Source: Pseudomonas fluorescens
GTDB taxonomy: Bacteria > Pseudomonadota > Gammaproteobacteria > Pseudomonadales > Pseudomonadaceae
DNA length: 64,000 bases
NCBI RefSeq assembly: GCF_902497785.1
Contig: NZ_CABVHK010000006.1
Span: 267,362 to 331,361, forward strand
Reading direction: 5' to 3'
Within the stretch, counting starts at the first letter, position 1. The number at the start of each line of letters is the position of its first letter. Under the pieces are notes generated by a model. That model worked only from the letters and a program-made list of their open reading frames with translations. It ran no database searches and was not told where the DNA came from. The translations under genes and the position numbers were made by a program. Shown here in pieces: positions 25,999 through 36,288 of this stretch.

Positions 25999-26385
25999 TT
26001 ACTCAGCGGATACAGCTTCGCCGCCGGCAGGACGATCAACCAACTCGACATACGCCATAGGCGCGTTGTCGCCAGTGCGGAAACCGCACTTGAGGATGCG
26101 CAGGTAGCCACCCTCACGGGTAGCGTAACGCTTGCCCAGGTCGTTGAAGAGCTTACCAACGATAGCTTTCGAACGAGTACGGTCGAAAGCCAGACGGCGG
26201 TTAGCCAGGCTGTCTGTCTTGGCCAAAGTGATCAGCGGCTCAGCAACGCGACGCAGTTCTTTAGCTTTTGGCAGTGTAGTTTTGATCAGCTCGTGCTCGA
26301 ACAGCGACACCGCCATGTTTTGAAACATGGCCTTGCGGTGCGAGCTGGTGCGGCTCAGGTGACGACCACTTTTACGATGACGCAT
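25999..26385 (-). CDS. rplQ: 50S ribosomal protein L17
   Basis: The 128-residue protein begins [20 protein letters not shown], the L17 signature, and follows rpoA after 42 bases as the last gene of the alpha operon. L17 lies near the exit tunnel of the large subunit. Length and sequence are normal for Pseudomonas. Confidence 0.99.
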   Translation of the reverse strand: MRHRKSGRHLSRTSSHRKAMFQNMAVSLFEHELIKTTLPKAKELRRVAEPLITLAKTDSLANRRLAFDRTRSKAIVGKLFNDLGKRYATREGGYLRILKCGFRTGDNAPMAYVELVDRPAGGEAVSAE

Positions 26386-26427
26386 GGTTCATTCCTTACC
26401 AAACACAACGTTCGGTGATTACGACGA

Positions 26428-27429
26428 TCAGGCAGTCGCCTTGTCGTCCTTCTTAAGACTTGCAGGCGGCCAGTTGTCGAGGCGCATGCCGAGGGACAGA
26501 CCGCGGGAGGCCAGAACGTCCTTGATTTCAGTCAAGGATTTCTTGCCAAGGTTCGGAGTCTTCAACAGCTCTACTTCGGTACGCTGAATCAGGTCACCGA
26601 TGTAGTAGATGTTTTCCGCCTTAAGGCAGTTAGCCGAACGTACAGTCAGTTCCAGATCGTCAACCGGGCGAAGCAGGATCGGATCGATCTCGTCTTCCTG
26701 CTCGATAACCACTGGCTCACTGTCACCTTTGAGGTCGACGAACGCAGCCAACTGCTGTTGCAGGATGGTTGCAGCGCGGCGGATAGCCTCTTCAGGATCC
26801 AGAGTACCGTTGGTTTCCAGATCAATAACCAGCTTGTCCAGGTTAGTACGCTGCTCGACACGGGCGTTTTCCACCACGTATGCGATACGGCGAACCGGGC
26901 TGAACGAAGAGTCAAGCTGCAAGCGACCGATGCTGCGGCTTTCGTCTTCATCGCTCTGACGCGAGTCTGCCGGTTCATAACCACGACCACGAGCTACGGT
27001 GAGCTTCATGTTCAGGGCGCCGTTAGACGCCAGGTTAGCGATTACGTGATCGGGGTTAACGATCTCGACATCATGATCCAGCTGAATATCGGCAGCGGTA
27101 ACCACCCCCGAACCCTTCTTCGACAAGGTCAGCGTAACTTCGTCACGACCGTGCAGCTTGATAGCCAGACCTTTAAGGTTCAACAGGATTTCAATTACGT
27201 CTTCCTGTACGCCTTCGATGGCGCTGTACTCATGGAGCACACCGTCAATCTCGGCCTCGACTACTGCACAGCCGGGCATTGAGGACAACAGGATGCGTCG
27301 CAGCGCGTTGCCCAGGGTGTGGCCGAAACCACGCTCGAGAGGCTCGAGAGTGATCTTGGCGCGGGTTGGACTGACAACCTGCACATCAATATGGCGGGGT
27401 GTCAGGAACTCATTTACCGAAATCTGCAT
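26428..27429 (-). CDS. rpoA: RNA polymerase alpha subunit
   Basis: The 333-residue protein has the N-terminal dimerisation and assembly domain (about 1-230, with [26 protein letters not shown]) and the C-terminal DNA- and activator-binding domain (about 250-325, with [22 protein letters not shown] and [18 protein letters not shown]). It lies between rpsD and rplQ in the alpha operon. Confidence 0.99.
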   Translation of the reverse strand: MQISVNEFLTPRHIDVQVVSPTRAKITLEPLERGFGHTLGNALRRILLSSMPGCAVVEAEIDGVLHEYSAIEGVQEDVIEILLNLKGLAIKLHGRDEVTLTLSKKGSGVVTAADIQLDHDVEIVNPDHVIANLASNGALNMKLTVARGRGYEPADSRQSDEDESRSIGRLQLDSSFSPVRRIAYVVENARVEQRTNLDKLVIDLETNGTLDPEEAIRRAATILQQQLAAFVDLKGDSEPVVIEQEDEIDPILLRPVDDLELTVRSANCLKAENIYYIGDLIQRTEVELLKTPNLGKKSLTEIKDVLASRGLSLGMRLDNWPPASLKKDDKATA

Positions 27430-27451
27430 GGATGCACCTATTTTCTAGCCC

Positions 27452-28072
27452 TTACTTGGAGTAGAGCTCGACAATCAGGCTTTCGTTGATGTCGGCGGAC
27501 AGATCACTGCGAGCAGGAACGTTCTTGAAAACGCCCGACTTCTTCTCAGTGTCTACTTCTACCCATTCTACGCGGCCACGTTGGGCACACAGATCGAGAG
27601 CTTGGACAATGCGAAGTTGGTTCTTTGCTTTCTCGCGAATCGCGACCACGTCACCAGCACGAACCTGGTAGGACGGTACGTTTACGGTCTGACCGTTAAC
27701 GCTGACGGATTTGTGCGATACCAGCTGACGGGATTCGGCACGAGTAGAGCCAAAACCCATACGGTATACAACGTTGTCCAGACGGCATTCGAGCAGTTGC
27801 AGCAGGTTTTCACCGGTTGCACCTTTCTTGCCAGCAGCTTCTTTGTAGTAGCCGCTGAATTGACGCTCGAGAACGCCGTAGATACGACGGACCTTCTGCT
27901 TTTCACGCAGTTGGGTGCCGTAATCGGACTGGCGACCGCGGCGTTGGCCGTGGATACCAGGTGCTGCTTCAATGTTGCACTTCGATTCGATCGCGCGCAC
28001 GCCGCTCTTCAAGAAGAGATCGGTGCCTTCGCGACGAGCGAGTTTGCATTTTGGACCAATGTAACGAGCCAT
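27452..28072 (-). CDS. rpsD: 30S ribosomal protein S4
   Basis: The 206-residue primary 16S rRNA-binding protein begins [19 protein letters not shown] and contains the S4 RNA-binding domain ([25 protein letters not shown], about 95-120). In E. coli S4 represses its own operon by binding the leader upstream of rpsM; a structured leader is present here at 28868-28979. It lacks the CXXC zinc motif found in some S4 proteins. Confidence 0.99.
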   Translation of the reverse strand: MARYIGPKCKLARREGTDLFLKSGVRAIESKCNIEAAPGIHGQRRGRQSDYGTQLREKQKVRRIYGVLERQFSGYYKEAAGKKGATGENLLQLLECRLDNVVYRMGFGSTRAESRQLVSHKSVSVNGQTVNVPSYQVRAGDVVAIREKAKNQLRIVQALDLCAQRGRVEWVEVDTEKKSGVFKNVPARSDLSADINESLIVELYSK

Positions 28073-28090
28073 TCTTTACAATCTCCTGGA

Positions 28091-28480
28091 TTACACGCGG
28101 CGCTTCTTCGGCGGACGGCACCCGTTGTGCGGGATTGGCGTCACGTCGGTGATGCTGGCGATCTTGTAGCCACAGCCGTTCAAAGCGCGGACTGCAGATT
28201 CACGACCTGGGCCTGGACCTTTGACGTTAACGTCGAGGTTTTTCAGACCGTATTCCAGCGCAGCTTGACCAGCACGTTCAGCAGCTACTTGAGCAGCAAA
28301 CGGGGTGGACTTGCGGGAACCGCGGAAACCCGAACCACCGGAGGTAGCCCAGGAAAGAGCGTTGCCTTGACGGTCGGTGATGGTCACGATTGTGTTGTTA
28401 AAAGAAGCATGGATGTGGGCAATGCCATCAACCACTGTCTTTTTAACTTTTTTACGAGGACGAGCAGCAGGTTTAGCCAT
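28091..28480 (-). CDS. rpsK: 30S ribosomal protein S11
   Basis: The 129-residue protein contains [18 protein letters not shown] and ends [11 protein letters not shown], diagnostic of S11, which forms part of the mRNA exit platform of the small subunit. It is the second gene of the alpha operon, 30 bases after rpsM. Confidence 0.99.
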   Translation of the reverse strand: MAKPAARPRKKVKKTVVDGIAHIHASFNNTIVTITDRQGNALSWATSGGSGFRGSRKSTPFAAQVAAERAGQAALEYGLKNLDVNVKGPGPGRESAVRALNGCGYKIASITDVTPIPHNGCRPPKKRRV

Positions 28481-28510
28481 GATTAATTTCCTGTCGATTC
28501 GCTGGGGCGA

Positions 28511-28867
28511 TTACTTGCGGATCGGCTTACGCGGACCTTTACGGGTACGCGCGTTAGTCTTGGTACGCTGACCGCGCACTGGAAGACCACGACGATGACG
28601 CAGACCGCGATAGCAACCGAGGTCCATCAAACGCTTGATTTTCATGTTGATTTCGCGACGCAGGTCACCTTCAGTGGTGAACTTCGCCACTTCGCCACGC
28701 AGCTGTTCAATCTGCTCGTCGCTCAGATCCTTGATCTTTGCGGCTGGGTTTACCCCAGTCACTGCACAGATCTTCTGTGCAGTAGTGCGACCAACACCAT
28801 AGATGTAGGTCAGCGAGATAACAGTATGCTTGTTATCTGGAATGTTAACGCCTGCAATACGGGCCAT
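28511..28867 (-). CDS. rpsM: 30S ribosomal protein S13
   Basis: The 118-residue protein begins [21 protein letters not shown] and ends with the basic tail [19 protein letters not shown]13 contacts the P-site tRNA and the subunit bridge with the 50S. It is the first gene of the alpha operon, downstream of a good promoter at 28927-28955. Confidence 0.99.
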   Translation of the reverse strand: MARIAGVNIPDNKHTVISLTYIYGVGRTTAQKICAVTGVNPAAKIKDLSDEQIEQLRGEVAKFTTEGDLRREINMKIKRLMDLGCYRGLRHRRGLPVRGQRTKTNARTRKGPRKPIRK

Positions 28868-28926
28868 TCAGTGGGACTCCAATTGACAGCTACCTACGCC
28901 CCGGAAGCCAAGAAATAGGGCGCGAG

Positions 28927-28955
28927 ATAATATCGCTGTAATAACAAATAATCAA
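28927..28955 (-). promoter_or_regulatory. Alpha operon promoter (upstream of rpsM)
   Basis: On the minus strand -35 TTGATT (28950-28955) and -10 TATTAT (28927-28932) are separated by 17 bp. The -35 immediately follows the 3' arm of the hairpin at 28956-28979. The predicted leader to the rpsM start is about 50 bases, shorter than the S4-binding leader of E. coli. Confidence 0.7.
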
Positions 28956-28979
28956 CCCGGTAGCGCACTAGCTACCGGG
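28956..28979 (-). terminator. Terminator-like hairpin between rpmJ and rpsM
   Basis: CCCGGTAGC and its complement form a 9-bp stem around GCACTA, 18 bases past the rpmJ stop. On the minus strand it is followed by TTGATTATTTG, a weak U-tract that doubles as the -35 of the next promoter. It probably ends, or partly ends, the spc operon transcript. Confidence 0.65.
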
Positions 28980-28997
28980 CTTGAAGCACAATCACAC

Positions 28998-29114
28998 TCA
29001 GCCTTGGCGCTGTTTGTGACGCGGTTCCGCGCTGCAAATTACTCGAACAACACCTTCGCGGCGAATAATTTTGCAGTTACGGCACAGCTTTTTCACCGAT
29101 GCACGAACTTTCAT
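28998..29114 (-). CDS. rpmJ: 50S ribosomal protein L36 (zinc-binding form)
   Basis: A 38-residue gene. The product begins [15 protein letters not shown] and ends PRHKQRQG. Cys11, Cys14, Cys27 and His33 make the zinc-binding (C+) form. It closes the spc operon 27 bases after secY, as in other gammaproteobacteria. Confidence 0.97.
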
Positions 29115-29141
29115 CACCAACTCCTCGAACCTTATGGGTAC

Positions 29142-30470
29142 TCAGCGCAACATGCCGCTGCCGTAACCCTTCAGGTTGGCTTTCTTCATCAGGGATTCGT
29201 ACTGGTGCGAAACGAGGTGCGATTGTACTTGGGACATGAAGTCCATCACAACCACGACGACGATCAGCAACGAGGTCCCGCCAAGGTAGAACGGTACGTT
29301 TGCCGCAACCACCAGGAACTGGGGAAGCAAGCACACGGCCGTCATATAAAGAGCACCGAACAAGGTCAAACGAGTCAAAACGCCATCAATATAGCGTGCC
29401 GACTGCTCGCCTGGACGGATACCCGGAATAAAGGCACCGGACTTCTTCAGGTTTTCCGCTACGTCTTTCGGATTGAACATCAACGCCGTATAGAAGAAGC
29501 AGAAGAAAATAATCCCTGCACTAAACAGCAGAATATTCAACGGCTGACCAGGAGCGATCGACTGCGAGATGTCCTGCAACCAGCCCATACCTTCAGACTG
29601 ACCGAACCAGGCACCCAACGAAGCCGGGAACAGCAAAATGCTGCTCGCGAAAATGGCCGGAATAACACCGGCCATGTTCACCTTCAGCGGCAAGTGGCTA
29701 GTCTGCGCAGCGAAGACCTTGCGGCCCTGCTGACGCTTGGCGTAGTGAACAGCAATACGACGCTGACCACGCTCAATGAACACCACGAAACCGATAATCG
29801 CTACTGCCAGCAAACCGATGGCAACCAGGGCGAAGATGTTGATATCACCCTGACGTGCAGACTCGAAAGACTGCCCGATCGCTCTCGGAAGACCGGCGAC
29901 GATACCCGAAAAAATCAACATCGAGATACCGTTGCCTACACCGCGCTCAGTAATCTGCTCACCCAGCCACATCATGAACATCGCACCAGCCACAAATGTG
30001 GATACCGCGACGAAATGGAAGCCAAAGTCACCAGTAAACGCTACGCCCTGCCCTGCCAGACCAATGGACATGCCAATAGCCTGGACAAGAGCAAGAGCGA
30101 CGGTGAGGTAGCGGGTGTACTGGCTTATCTTGCGACGGCCAGCTTCACCTTCCTTCTTCAACTGCTCCAGCTGCGGGCTGACGGCGGTCATCAGTTGCAT
30201 GATGATCGATGCCGAAATGTACGGCATGATCCCCAGTGCAAAGATGCTCATCCGCTCCAGCGCGCCGCCGGAAAACATGTTGAACAAGCTAAGAATGGTC
30301 CCCTCATTCTGTCGAAACAGGTCCGCGAGTCGGTCCGGGTTGATACCTGGAACCGGGATGTGTGCGCCTATTCGGTAGACGATAATCGCCAGGAACAGAA
30401 AACGCAGACGAGCCCAGAGTTCAGACATACCGCCTTTGCCGAGCGCAGAGAGAGCACCTTGCTTAGCCAT
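29142..30470 (-). CDS. secY: Protein translocase subunit SecY
   Basis: The 442-residue inner-membrane protein has ten hydrophobic segments and forms the channel of the SecYEG translocon. Recognisable parts are [29 protein letters not shown] near the first pore helices and the cytosolic loop [19 protein letters not shown]. The ATG directly abuts the rplO stop with no gap, suggesting translational coupling. Confidence 0.99.
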   Translation of the reverse strand: MAKQGALSALGKGGMSELWARLRFLFLAIIVYRIGAHIPVPGINPDRLADLFRQNEGTILSLFNMFSGGALERMSIFALGIMPYISASIIMQLMTAVSPQLEQLKKEGEAGRRKISQYTRYLTVALALVQAIGMSIGLAGQGVAFTGDFGFHFVAVSTFVAGAMFMMWLGEQITERGVGNGISMLIFSGIVAGLPRAIGQSFESARQGDINIFALVAIGLLAVAIIGFVVFIERGQRRIAVHYAKRQQGRKVFAAQTSHLPLKVNMAGVIPAIFASSILLFPASLGAWFGQSEGMGWLQDISQSIAPGQPLNILLFSAGIIFFCFFYTALMFNPKDVAENLKKSGAFIPGIRPGEQSARYIDGVLTRLTLFGALYMTAVCLLPQFLVVAANVPFYLGGTSLLIVVVVVMDFMSQVQSHLVSHQYESLMKKANLKGYGSGMLR

Positions 30471-30908
30471 TTATTCCTCGAACTTGCCGCCAGCTGCTTC
30501 GATAGCCGCACGCGCACCTTTGGTGGCGCCGATTCCCTTTCCGATGGTAACAGCGCGAGTAACTTCGCCGGACAGCATGATTTTCACACGCTGTACGTTG
30601 ACGTTGATCACGTTGGCATCTTTCAAGGACTGCACAGTGACGATGTCGCCTTCCACTTTAGCCAGCTCGGACAGACGCACTTCTGCGCGGTCCATGGCCT
30701 TCAGGGAAACGAAACCGAACTTCGGCAGGCGACGATGCAGCGGCTGTTGACCGCCTTCAAAGCCTGGAGCAATGGTGCCACCGGAGCGGGAGGACTGACC
30801 TTTGTGGCCACGGCCACCGGTCTTGCCCAAACCACTACCGATACCACGGCCCGGACGATGCTTTTCGCGACGGGAACCCGGCGCTGGACTCAGATCATTG
30901 AGTTTCAT
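30471..30908 (-). CDS. rplO: 50S ribosomal protein L15
   Basis: The 145-residue protein begins [20 protein letters not shown], with the Gly/Arg/Lys-rich N-terminal extension ([16 protein letters not shown]) that threads through the 50S subunit. It precedes secY without a gap and follows rpmD by 3 bases. Confidence 0.99.
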   Translation of the reverse strand: MKLNDLSPAPGSRREKHRPGRGIGSGLGKTGGRGHKGQSSRSGGTIAPGFEGGQQPLHRRLPKFGFVSLKAMDRAEVRLSELAKVEGDIVTVQSLKDANVINVNVQRVKIMLSGEVTRAVTIGKGIGATKGARAAIEAAGGKFEE

Positions 30909-30911
30909 CGA

Positions 30912-31088
30912 TTAACCCTCGACACGCAGCATGTAGTAAGCCTTGTTGATCATCCCGCGATTCTCGGGAGTATCAAGTACTTCTACAGTGTGACCGATGC
31001 GACGCAGACCCAGACCCTTAACGCACAGTTTGTGGTTAGGGATGCGGCCGGTCATGCTTTTGATCAGCGTAACTTTAACGGTAGCCAT
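30912..31088 (-). CDS. rpmD: 50S ribosomal protein L30
   Basis: A 58-residue gene. The product begins [20 protein letters not shown] and ends [10 protein letters not shown], the L30 pattern of bacteria. It lies between rpsE (2 bases) and rplO (3 bases) as expected in the spc operon. Confidence 0.97.
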   Translation of the reverse strand: MATVKVTLIKSMTGRIPNHKLCVKGLGLRRIGHTVEVLDTPENRGMINKAYYMLRVEG

Positions 31089-31090
31089 GA

Positions 31091-31591
31091 TCAGAAGATC
31101 TCCTTGACGCTTTTGCCACGCTTGGCGGCAATGGATTCAGGAGACTGCATAGCTTTCAAACCTTTGAAAGTGGCGTGAACCACGTTTACCGGGTTAGTCG
31201 AGCCGTAGCACTTGGCCAGAACGTTCTGAACGCCAGCAACTTCGAGGACAGCACGCATAGCGCCGCCAGCGATGATACCGGTACCTTCAGAAGCAGGCTG
31301 CATGTACACCTTCGAAGCGCCATGGGCGGACTTCATTGCGTACTGCAGAGTGGTGCCGTTCAGATCAACTTGGATCATGTTGCGGCGAGCAGCTTCCATT
31401 GCCTTCTGGATCGCAGCAGGCACTTCACGCGACTTGCCACGGCCGAAGCCAACGCGCCCTTTACCATCACCAACCACGGTCAACGCGGTGAAAGTGAAGA
31501 TACGGCCGCCTTTAACGGTTTTGGCTACGCGGTTAACTTGAACCAGCTTCTCGATGTAGCCTTCGTCGCGCTTTTGGTCGTTATTTGACAT
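31091..31591 (-). CDS. rpsE: 30S ribosomal protein S5
   Basis: The 166-residue protein has the S5 double-stranded RNA-binding region ([20 protein letters not shown]) and the C-terminal domain ([20 protein letters not shown]). S5 takes part in translational accuracy and mRNA helicase activity at the entry tunnel. It sits 3 bases after rplR. Confidence 0.99.
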   Translation of the reverse strand: MSNNDQKRDEGYIEKLVQVNRVAKTVKGGRIFTFTALTVVGDGKGRVGFGRGKSREVPAAIQKAMEAARRNMIQVDLNGTTLQYAMKSAHGASKVYMQPASEGTGIIAGGAMRAVLEVAGVQNVLAKCYGSTNPVNVVHATFKGLKAMQSPESIAAKRGKSVKEIF

Positions 31592-31594
31592 AAC

Positions 31595-31945
31595 TTAGAA
31601 CTCCAGCCCAGCTTCACGAGCAGCATCAGCCAGCGCCTTGACGCGACCGTGGTACTTGAAGCCAGAGCGGTCGAAAGCCACCTGCGAGACGCCAGCGGCT
31701 TTAGCACGCGTAGCGACCAGCTGGCCAACCTTAGTGGCCGCGTCGATGTTGCCAGTGGCGCCATCACGCAGTTCTTTATCCAAAGTCGAGGCAGATGCCA
31801 GGACTTTGTTGCCGTCGGCCGAAATGACCTGGGCGTAGATGTGCTGCGACGAGCGGAACACGCAGAGACGCACGACTTCGAGTTCGTGCATTTTCAGGCG
31901 TGCTTTGCGAGCGCGACGCAGTCGAGTAACTTTTTTGTCGGTCAT
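31595..31945 (-). CDS. rplR: 50S ribosomal protein L18
   Basis: The 116-residue protein begins [20 protein letters not shown] and ends [10 protein letters not shown], both characteristic. L18 binds 5S rRNA with L5 and L25 in the central protuberance. It follows rplF by 10 bases. Confidence 0.99.
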   Translation of the reverse strand: MTDKKVTRLRRARKARLKMHELEVVRLCVFRSSQHIYAQVISADGNKVLASASTLDKELRDGATGNIDAATKVGQLVATRAKAAGVSQVAFDRSGFKYHGRVKALADAAREAGLEF

Positions 31946-31955
31946 TTGCTATGCC

Positions 31956-32489
31956 CTACTTCTTCTTGGCTTCTTTACGACGGACGACTTCGTCCGCGTA
32001 GCGCACACCTTTGCCTTTGTACGGCTCTGGTGGACGGAAGTCGCGGATCTCGGCGGCCACTTGACCTACCAGCTGCTTATCGATGCCCTTGATCAGGATA
32101 TCGGTCTGGCTAGGAGTCTCAGCGGTGATGCCTTCCGGCAGTTCATAATCCACTGGGTGCGAGAAGCCAAGAGCCAGGTTCAGCACTGTGCCTTTTGCTT
32201 GCGCTTTGTAACCAACACCGACCAGCTGGAGCTTGCGCTCGAAGCCTTGGCTTACGCCTTGGACCATGTTGTTTACCAACGCACGAGTGGTACCAGCCAT
32301 TGCGCGAGTTTGTTGATCGCCATTGCGAGCAGCGAAACGCAGCTCACCAGCTTCTTCAACGATCTCAACGGACGAATGGATGTTCAGTTCGAGAGTGCCC
32401 TTGGCACCCTTCACCGAAAGCTGTTGGCCTGCGAATTTGACTTCGACACCGGCTGGCAGCTTAACGGGGTTCTTAGCGACGCGTGACAT
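31956..32489 (-). CDS. rplF: 50S ribosomal protein L6
   Basis: The 177-residue protein begins [20 protein letters not shown] and carries the L6 signature [20 protein letters not shown] near the C-terminus. L6 lies near the factor-binding site of the large subunit. It is 12 bases downstream of rpsH. Confidence 0.99.
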   Translation of the reverse strand: MSRVAKNPVKLPAGVEVKFAGQQLSVKGAKGTLELNIHSSVEIVEEAGELRFAARNGDQQTRAMAGTTRALVNNMVQGVSQGFERKLQLVGVGYKAQAKGTVLNLALGFSHPVDYELPEGITAETPSQTDILIKGIDKQLVGQVAAEIRDFRPPEPYKGKGVRYADEVVRRKEAKKK

Positions 32490-32501
32490 GCTTATCCCCC
32501 C

Positions 32502-32894
32502 TTAGAACACAGTGCAAAGAACTTCGCCGCCGACACCGGCAGCGCGCGCAGCACGATCCGTCATCACACCTTTGTTGGTGGAGACGATAGACACACCGAG
32601 ACCGCCACGAACTTTTGGCAGATCATCGACGGACTTGTACTGACGCAGGCCTGGACGGCTAACGCGCTTCACTTCTTCGATAACCGGACGGCCTTCGAAG
32701 TATTTCAGCTCGATAGACAGCAGTGGTTTGATTTCGCTGCTGATCTGATAACCCGCAATGTAACCTTCGTCCTTCAGGACTTTGGCAACAGCTACCTTCA
32801 AAGTAGAAGATGGCATGCTTACGACGGACTTTTCAGCCATCTGGGCATTACGGATTCGAGTTAGCATGTCCGCTAACGGGTCCTGCATACTCAT
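32502..32894 (-). CDS. rpsH: 30S ribosomal protein S8
   Basis: The 130-residue protein begins [20 protein letters not shown] and ends [12 protein letters not shown]8 is a primary 16S rRNA binder and, in E. coli, the repressor of the spc operon acting near the start of rplE. Unlike the tight spacing elsewhere, a 209-base gap with its own hairpin and promoter precedes it here. Confidence 0.99.
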   Translation of the reverse strand: MSMQDPLADMLTRIRNAQMAEKSVVSMPSSTLKVAVAKVLKDEGYIAGYQISSEIKPLLSIELKYFEGRPVIEEVKRVSRPGLRQYKSVDDLPKVRGGLGVSIVSTNKGVMTDRAARAAGVGGEVLCTVF

Positions 32895-32992
32895 GGGCTA
32901 GACGCTCCTAATACAAAAAAATTAGCCTTGCGGCTACTACTTGTCGCCGAGGACATCCATGCGAAAAAAGCACGGGCTCAGGCGAGCCGGGT

Positions 32993-33021
32993 ATTCTAGA
33001 CACACCCCACAAATGAATCAA
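32993..33021 (-). promoter_or_regulatory. Internal promoter upstream of rpsH
   Basis: On the minus strand -35 TTGATT (33016-33021) and -10 TAGAAT (32993-32998) are separated by 17 bp. The -35 lies inside the 3' arm of the perfect hairpin at 33014-33043. Just downstream, GGCTC-GCCT-GAGCC (32975-32988) is followed by a run of six T's (32964-32969), a possible weak early terminator. Confidence 0.68.
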
Positions 33022-33043
33022 GCCCCAAAAGGGGCTTGATTCA
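33014..33043 (-). terminator. Perfect 13-bp hairpin between rpsN and rpsH
   Basis: TGAATCAAGCCCC and its complement pair around a four-base loop. On the minus strand it is followed by ATTTGTGGGG, so the U-tract is weak. It lies about 60 bases past the rpsN stop and may partly terminate the upstream spc transcript or protect its 3' end. Confidence 0.6.
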
Positions 33044-33103
33044 AGTTCAAGGTCACCGGTGGTCAGGATCTTGCGAACCCGACCACCTGGACTTTGATAG
33101 TGC

Positions 33104-33409
33104 TTACCAGCTGGCTTTAACCAGACCAGGTACGTCACCACGCATTGCAGCTTCACGCAGTTTGTTACGGCCGAGGCCGAACTTGCGGTAAACGCCGTGT
33201 GGACGACCGGTCAGGCGGCAGCGGTTACGCATGCGCGAAGCGCTTGCGTCACGTGGCTGCTTCTGCAGAGCTACTGTAGCTTCCCAACGCGCTTCTGGAC
33301 TTGCGTTCAGATCAACGATGATAGCTTTCAGTGCTGCACGCTTTTTGGCGTACTTGGCAACCGTGAGCTGACGTTTCAGCTCGCGGTTTTTCATGCTCAT
33401 CTTGGCCAT
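33104..33409 (-). CDS. rpsN: 30S ribosomal protein S14 (zinc-free form)
   Basis: The 101-residue protein begins [20 protein letters not shown] and contains [20 protein letters not shown]. The CXXC pairs of the zinc form are absent, and the length fits the long zinc-independent type. The ATG at 33409 is chosen because residues upstream of it in the open frame have no similarity. It follows rplE by 13 bases. Confidence 0.98.
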   Translation of the reverse strand: MAKMSMKNRELKRQLTVAKYAKKRAALKAIIVDLNASPEARWEATVALQKQPRDASASRMRNRCRLTGRPHGVYRKFGLGRNKLREAAMRGDVPGLVKASW

Positions 33410-33422
33410 TTTCCTACTCCAA

Positions 33423-33962
33423 TCAGTTGCGGAACGGGAATTTGAAAGCACGCAACAGGGCGCGACCTTCATCATCGTTCTTGGCAGTGGTGGTCAGGGT
33501 AATGTCCAGACCGCGGAGAGCATCGATCTTGTCGTAGTCGATTTCCGGGAAGATGATCTGCTCTTTAACGCCCATGCTGTAGTTACCACGACCATCGAAG
33601 GACTTGGCATTCAGGCCGCGGAAGTCGCGGACCCGAGGCAGGGAGATCGACAGCAGACGATCCAGGAATTCGTACATACGCTCACGGCGCAGGGTCACTT
33701 TGACGCCGATCGGCCAACCTTCACGGACTTTAAAGCCAGCGATGGATTTCCGAGCGTAAGTCACAACGACTTTCTGACCGGTGATCTTTTCCAGGTCGGC
33801 AACAGCGTGCTCGATGACTTTTTTGTCACCGACTGCTTCGCCCAGACCCATGTTCAGGGTGATTTTTGTAACGCGTGGAACTTCCATCACGTTCGAAAGC
33901 TTAAGTTCTTCCTTAAGCTTCGGTGCGATTTCTTTCCAGTAAATCTCTTTTAGTCGTGCCAT
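33423..33962 (-). CDS. rplE: 50S ribosomal protein L5
   Basis: The 179-residue protein contains [20 protein letters not shown] and the conserved [20 protein letters not shown] and [21 protein letters not shown]5 binds 5S rRNA and contacts P-site tRNA. It lies 22 bases after rplX. Confidence 0.99.
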   Translation of the reverse strand: MARLKEIYWKEIAPKLKEELKLSNVMEVPRVTKITLNMGLGEAVGDKKVIEHAVADLEKITGQKVVVTYARKSIAGFKVREGWPIGVKVTLRRERMYEFLDRLLSISLPRVRDFRGLNAKSFDGRGNYSMGVKEQIIFPEIDYDKIDALRGLDITLTTTAKNDDEGRALLRAFKFPFRN

Positions 33963-33984
33963 GGTCTCATCTACCTAGCAGTGT

Positions 33985-34299
33985 TCAAGCATCAACCGCT
34001 TTTTGGGTCGACTTGAAGACACGAATTTTCTTGCCGTCTTCTACTTTGAAACCAACGCGATCAGCCTTGTTGGTTTCGCCGTTGAAAATGGCGACGTTAG
34101 AAGCGTCCAGTGGAGCTTCTTTTTCGACGATACCGCCCTGCACGCCCGACATCGGGTTAGGCTTGGTATGACGCTTGACCAGGTTCAGACCACCGATAAC
34201 CAGACGGTTATTAGCGAGAACCTTAAGCACCTTACCGCGCTTACCTTTGTCTTTGCCGGCGATCACGATGATCTCGTCGTCACGACGAATCTTTTGCAT
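33985..34299 (-). CDS. rplX: 50S ribosomal protein L24
   Basis: The 104-residue protein begins [20 protein letters not shown], a KOW motif, and is one of the two initiators of 50S assembly, located at the tunnel exit. It lies 11 bases downstream of rplN. Confidence 0.99.
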   Translation of the reverse strand: MQKIRRDDEIIVIAGKDKGKRGKVLKVLANNRLVIGGLNLVKRHTKPNPMSGVQGGIVEKEAPLDASNVAIFNGETNKADRVGFKVEDGKKIRVFKSTQKAVDA

Positions 34300-34310
34300 G
34301 TCGGATCTCC

Positions 34311-34679
34311 TTACAGCACTTCTGGGGCGAGCGAGACGATCTTCATGAACTTCTCAGTACGAAGTTCACGGGTCACTGGCCCAAAGATACGGGTGCCGAT
34401 CGGCTCTTGCTTGTTGTTCAGAAGAACAGCAGCGTTGCCATCAAAGCGGATAATGGAGCCATCAGCACGACGTACGCCGTGACGAGTGCGGACTACAACA
34501 GCAGTCATCACTTGGCCTTTTTTCACTTTACCGCGAGGAATTGCTTCCTTGACGGTAACTTTGATGATGTCACCGATACCAGCGTAACGACGATGGGAGC
34601 CACCCAGCACCTTGATGCACATAACGCGGCGTGCGCCGCTGTTATCGGCCACATCGAGCATGGATTGAGTCTGAATCAT
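34311..34679 (-). CDS. rplN: 50S ribosomal protein L14
   Basis: The 122-residue protein begins [20 protein letters not shown] and ends with [10 protein letters not shown], matching L14 throughout. L14 forms an intersubunit bridge and is the binding site of silencing factor RsfS. In E. coli it starts the spc operon; here the 23-base gap after rpsQ holds no clear promoter, so S10 and spc probably run together. Confidence 0.99.
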   Translation of the reverse strand: MIQTQSMLDVADNSGARRVMCIKVLGGSHRRYAGIGDIIKVTVKEAIPRGKVKKGQVMTAVVVRTRHGVRRADGSIIRFDGNAAVLLNNKQEPIGTRIFGPVTRELRTEKFMKIVSLAPEVL

Positions 34680-34702
34680 ATAATTTCTCCGACCCCTAGT
34701 CC

Positions 34703-34969
34703 TTAGACTTCCACAGCGCGTTCGAGAACATCAACCAGCGCCCAAGACTTGGTCTTGGCCAAAGGACGAGTTTCACGAATAGTGACTTTGTCGCCGATGT
34801 GGCACTGATTGGTTTCGTCGTGCGCGTGCAGCTTAGTCGAACGCTTAACGTATTTACCGTAGATCGGGTGCTTTACGCGACGCTCGATCAGAACGGTGAT
34901 GGTCTTGTCCATTTTGTCGCTGACAACACGGCCAGTCAGCGTACGGACGGTTTTTTCGGCTTCAGCCAT
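34703..34969 (-). CDS. rpsQ: 30S ribosomal protein S17
   Basis: The 88-residue protein contains [20 protein letters not shown] and the S17 signature [18 protein letters not shown]. It binds the 5' domain of 16S rRNA. Two bases separate it from rpmC; in E. coli it is the last gene of the S10 operon. Confidence 0.99.
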   Translation of the reverse strand: MAEAEKTVRTLTGRVVSDKMDKTITVLIERRVKHPIYGKYVKRSTKLHAHDETNQCHIGDKVTIRETRPLAKTKSWALVDVLERAVEV

Positions 34970-34971
34970 GA

Positions 34972-35163
34972 TTACTTACCTGCCTGCTGTTTGAGCACAG
35001 TCTTCACGCGAGCGATGTCACGCTTAACTTGCCGGAGCAGGTGAGACTGCCCCAACTGGCCAGTTGCTTTCTGCATACGCAGATTGAACTGGTCGCGCAG
35101 CAGGCCGAGCAGTTGCTCGTTAAGCTGCGGCGCGTCTTTTTCACGAAGTTCGTTCGCTTTCAT
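34972..35163 (-). CDS. rpmC: 50S ribosomal protein L29
   Basis: The 63-residue protein begins [20 protein letters not shown] and contains [11 protein letters not shown], typical of L29, which sits at the tunnel exit and helps dock SRP and trigger factor. The ATG at 35163 shares one base with the rplP stop (TGATG); a GTG one codon earlier is possible but less likely. Confidence 0.98.
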   Translation of the reverse strand: MKANELREKDAPQLNEQLLGLLRDQFNLRMQKATGQLGQSHLLRQVKRDIARVKTVLKQQAGK

Positions 35164-35576
35164 CACATCACCGTCCGTTTAACGAAGGCGGTGGCGAGCG
35201 GCAGCTTTGCAGCAGCCAAGGCAAATGCCTCACGCGCCAGCTCTTCAGTAACACCCTCGATTTCATACAGGACTTTGCCTGGCTGAATCTGGGCAACCCA
35301 GTATTCCACGCTACCTTTACCTTTACCCATCCGAACTTCGAGTGGCTTTTTGGAAATAGGCTTGTCCGGGAATACACGGATCCAGATCTTGCCACCACGT
35401 TTAACGTGACGGGTCAGTGCACGACGCGCTGACTCGATCTGACGAGCGGTGAGACGACCACGAGCTACAGACTTCAGCGCATATTCGCCGAAGCTGACTT
35501 TGCTACCGCGCTGAGCCAAGCCACGGTTGTGGCCAGTCATCTGCTTGCGGAACTTCGTACGCTTTGGTTGCAACAT
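35163..35576 (-). CDS. rplP: 50S ribosomal protein L16
   Basis: The 137-residue protein begins [20 protein letters not shown] and contains [33 protein letters not shown] in pieces typical of L16 (Arg81 region, target of the YcfD/RoxA oxygenase). It lies near the A site of the peptidyl transferase centre. Its stop overlaps the rpmC start. Confidence 0.99.
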   Translation of the reverse strand: MLQPKRTKFRKQMTGHNRGLAQRGSKVSFGEYALKSVARGRLTARQIESARRALTRHVKRGGKIWIRVFPDKPISKKPLEVRMGKGKGSVEYWVAQIQPGKVLYEIEGVTEELAREAFALAAAKLPLATAFVKRTVM

Positions 35577-35588
35577 TTGGCGTACCCC

Positions 35589-36275
35589 TTACTTAGCAGC
35601 TTTTTTACGAGGCGCTGGTGCTTGTGGTTTCAGTTCTTCTTGGCGACCACCAATTACTTCGCCTTTGAAGATCCAAACCTTTACACCGATCACACCATAA
35701 GTGGTGTGAGCTTCGTAGTTGGCATAGTCGATGTCGGCACGCAGGGTGTGCAGTGGCACACGACCTTCGCGATACCATTCAGTACGTGCGATTTCAGCAC
35801 CGCCGAGACGACCGCTCACTTGGATTTTGATGCCTTTGGCACCAATGCGCATGGCGTTCTGTACAGCGCGCTTCATAGCGCGACGGAACATTACGCGACG
35901 CTCCAGCTGCTGAGCTACGCTCTGCGCAACCAACATACCGTCGAGTTCCGGCTTGCGGATTTCTTCGATATTGATGTGCACAGGCACACCCATTTGCTTG
36001 GTCAGGTCCTGACGCAGTTTCTCAACATCTTCACCTTTCTTCCCGATAACGATACCTGGACGAGCGGTGTGGATGGTGATACGTGCTGTTTGAGCCGGGC
36101 GATGGATATCGATACGGCTTACGGACGCGCTTTTTAGTTTGTCTTGGAGATACTCACGCACCTTCAGATCAGCGAACAAATAGTCCGCATAAGTCCGACC
36201 GTCTGCGTACCAGACGGAGGTGTGCTCCTTGACGATTCCCAGGCGAATGCCAATGGGATGTACTTTCTGACCCAT
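35589..36275 (-). CDS. rpsC: 30S ribosomal protein S3
   Basis: The 228-residue protein begins [20 protein letters not shown] and has a KH domain ([20 protein letters not shown]) and the C-terminal domain with the signature [21 protein letters not shown]3 forms part of the mRNA entry helicase. The ATG at 36275 is chosen by family; upstream codons in the open frame lie within rplV and are not similar to S3. Confidence 0.98.
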
Positions 36276-36288
36276 CTCTTCGACTCCG

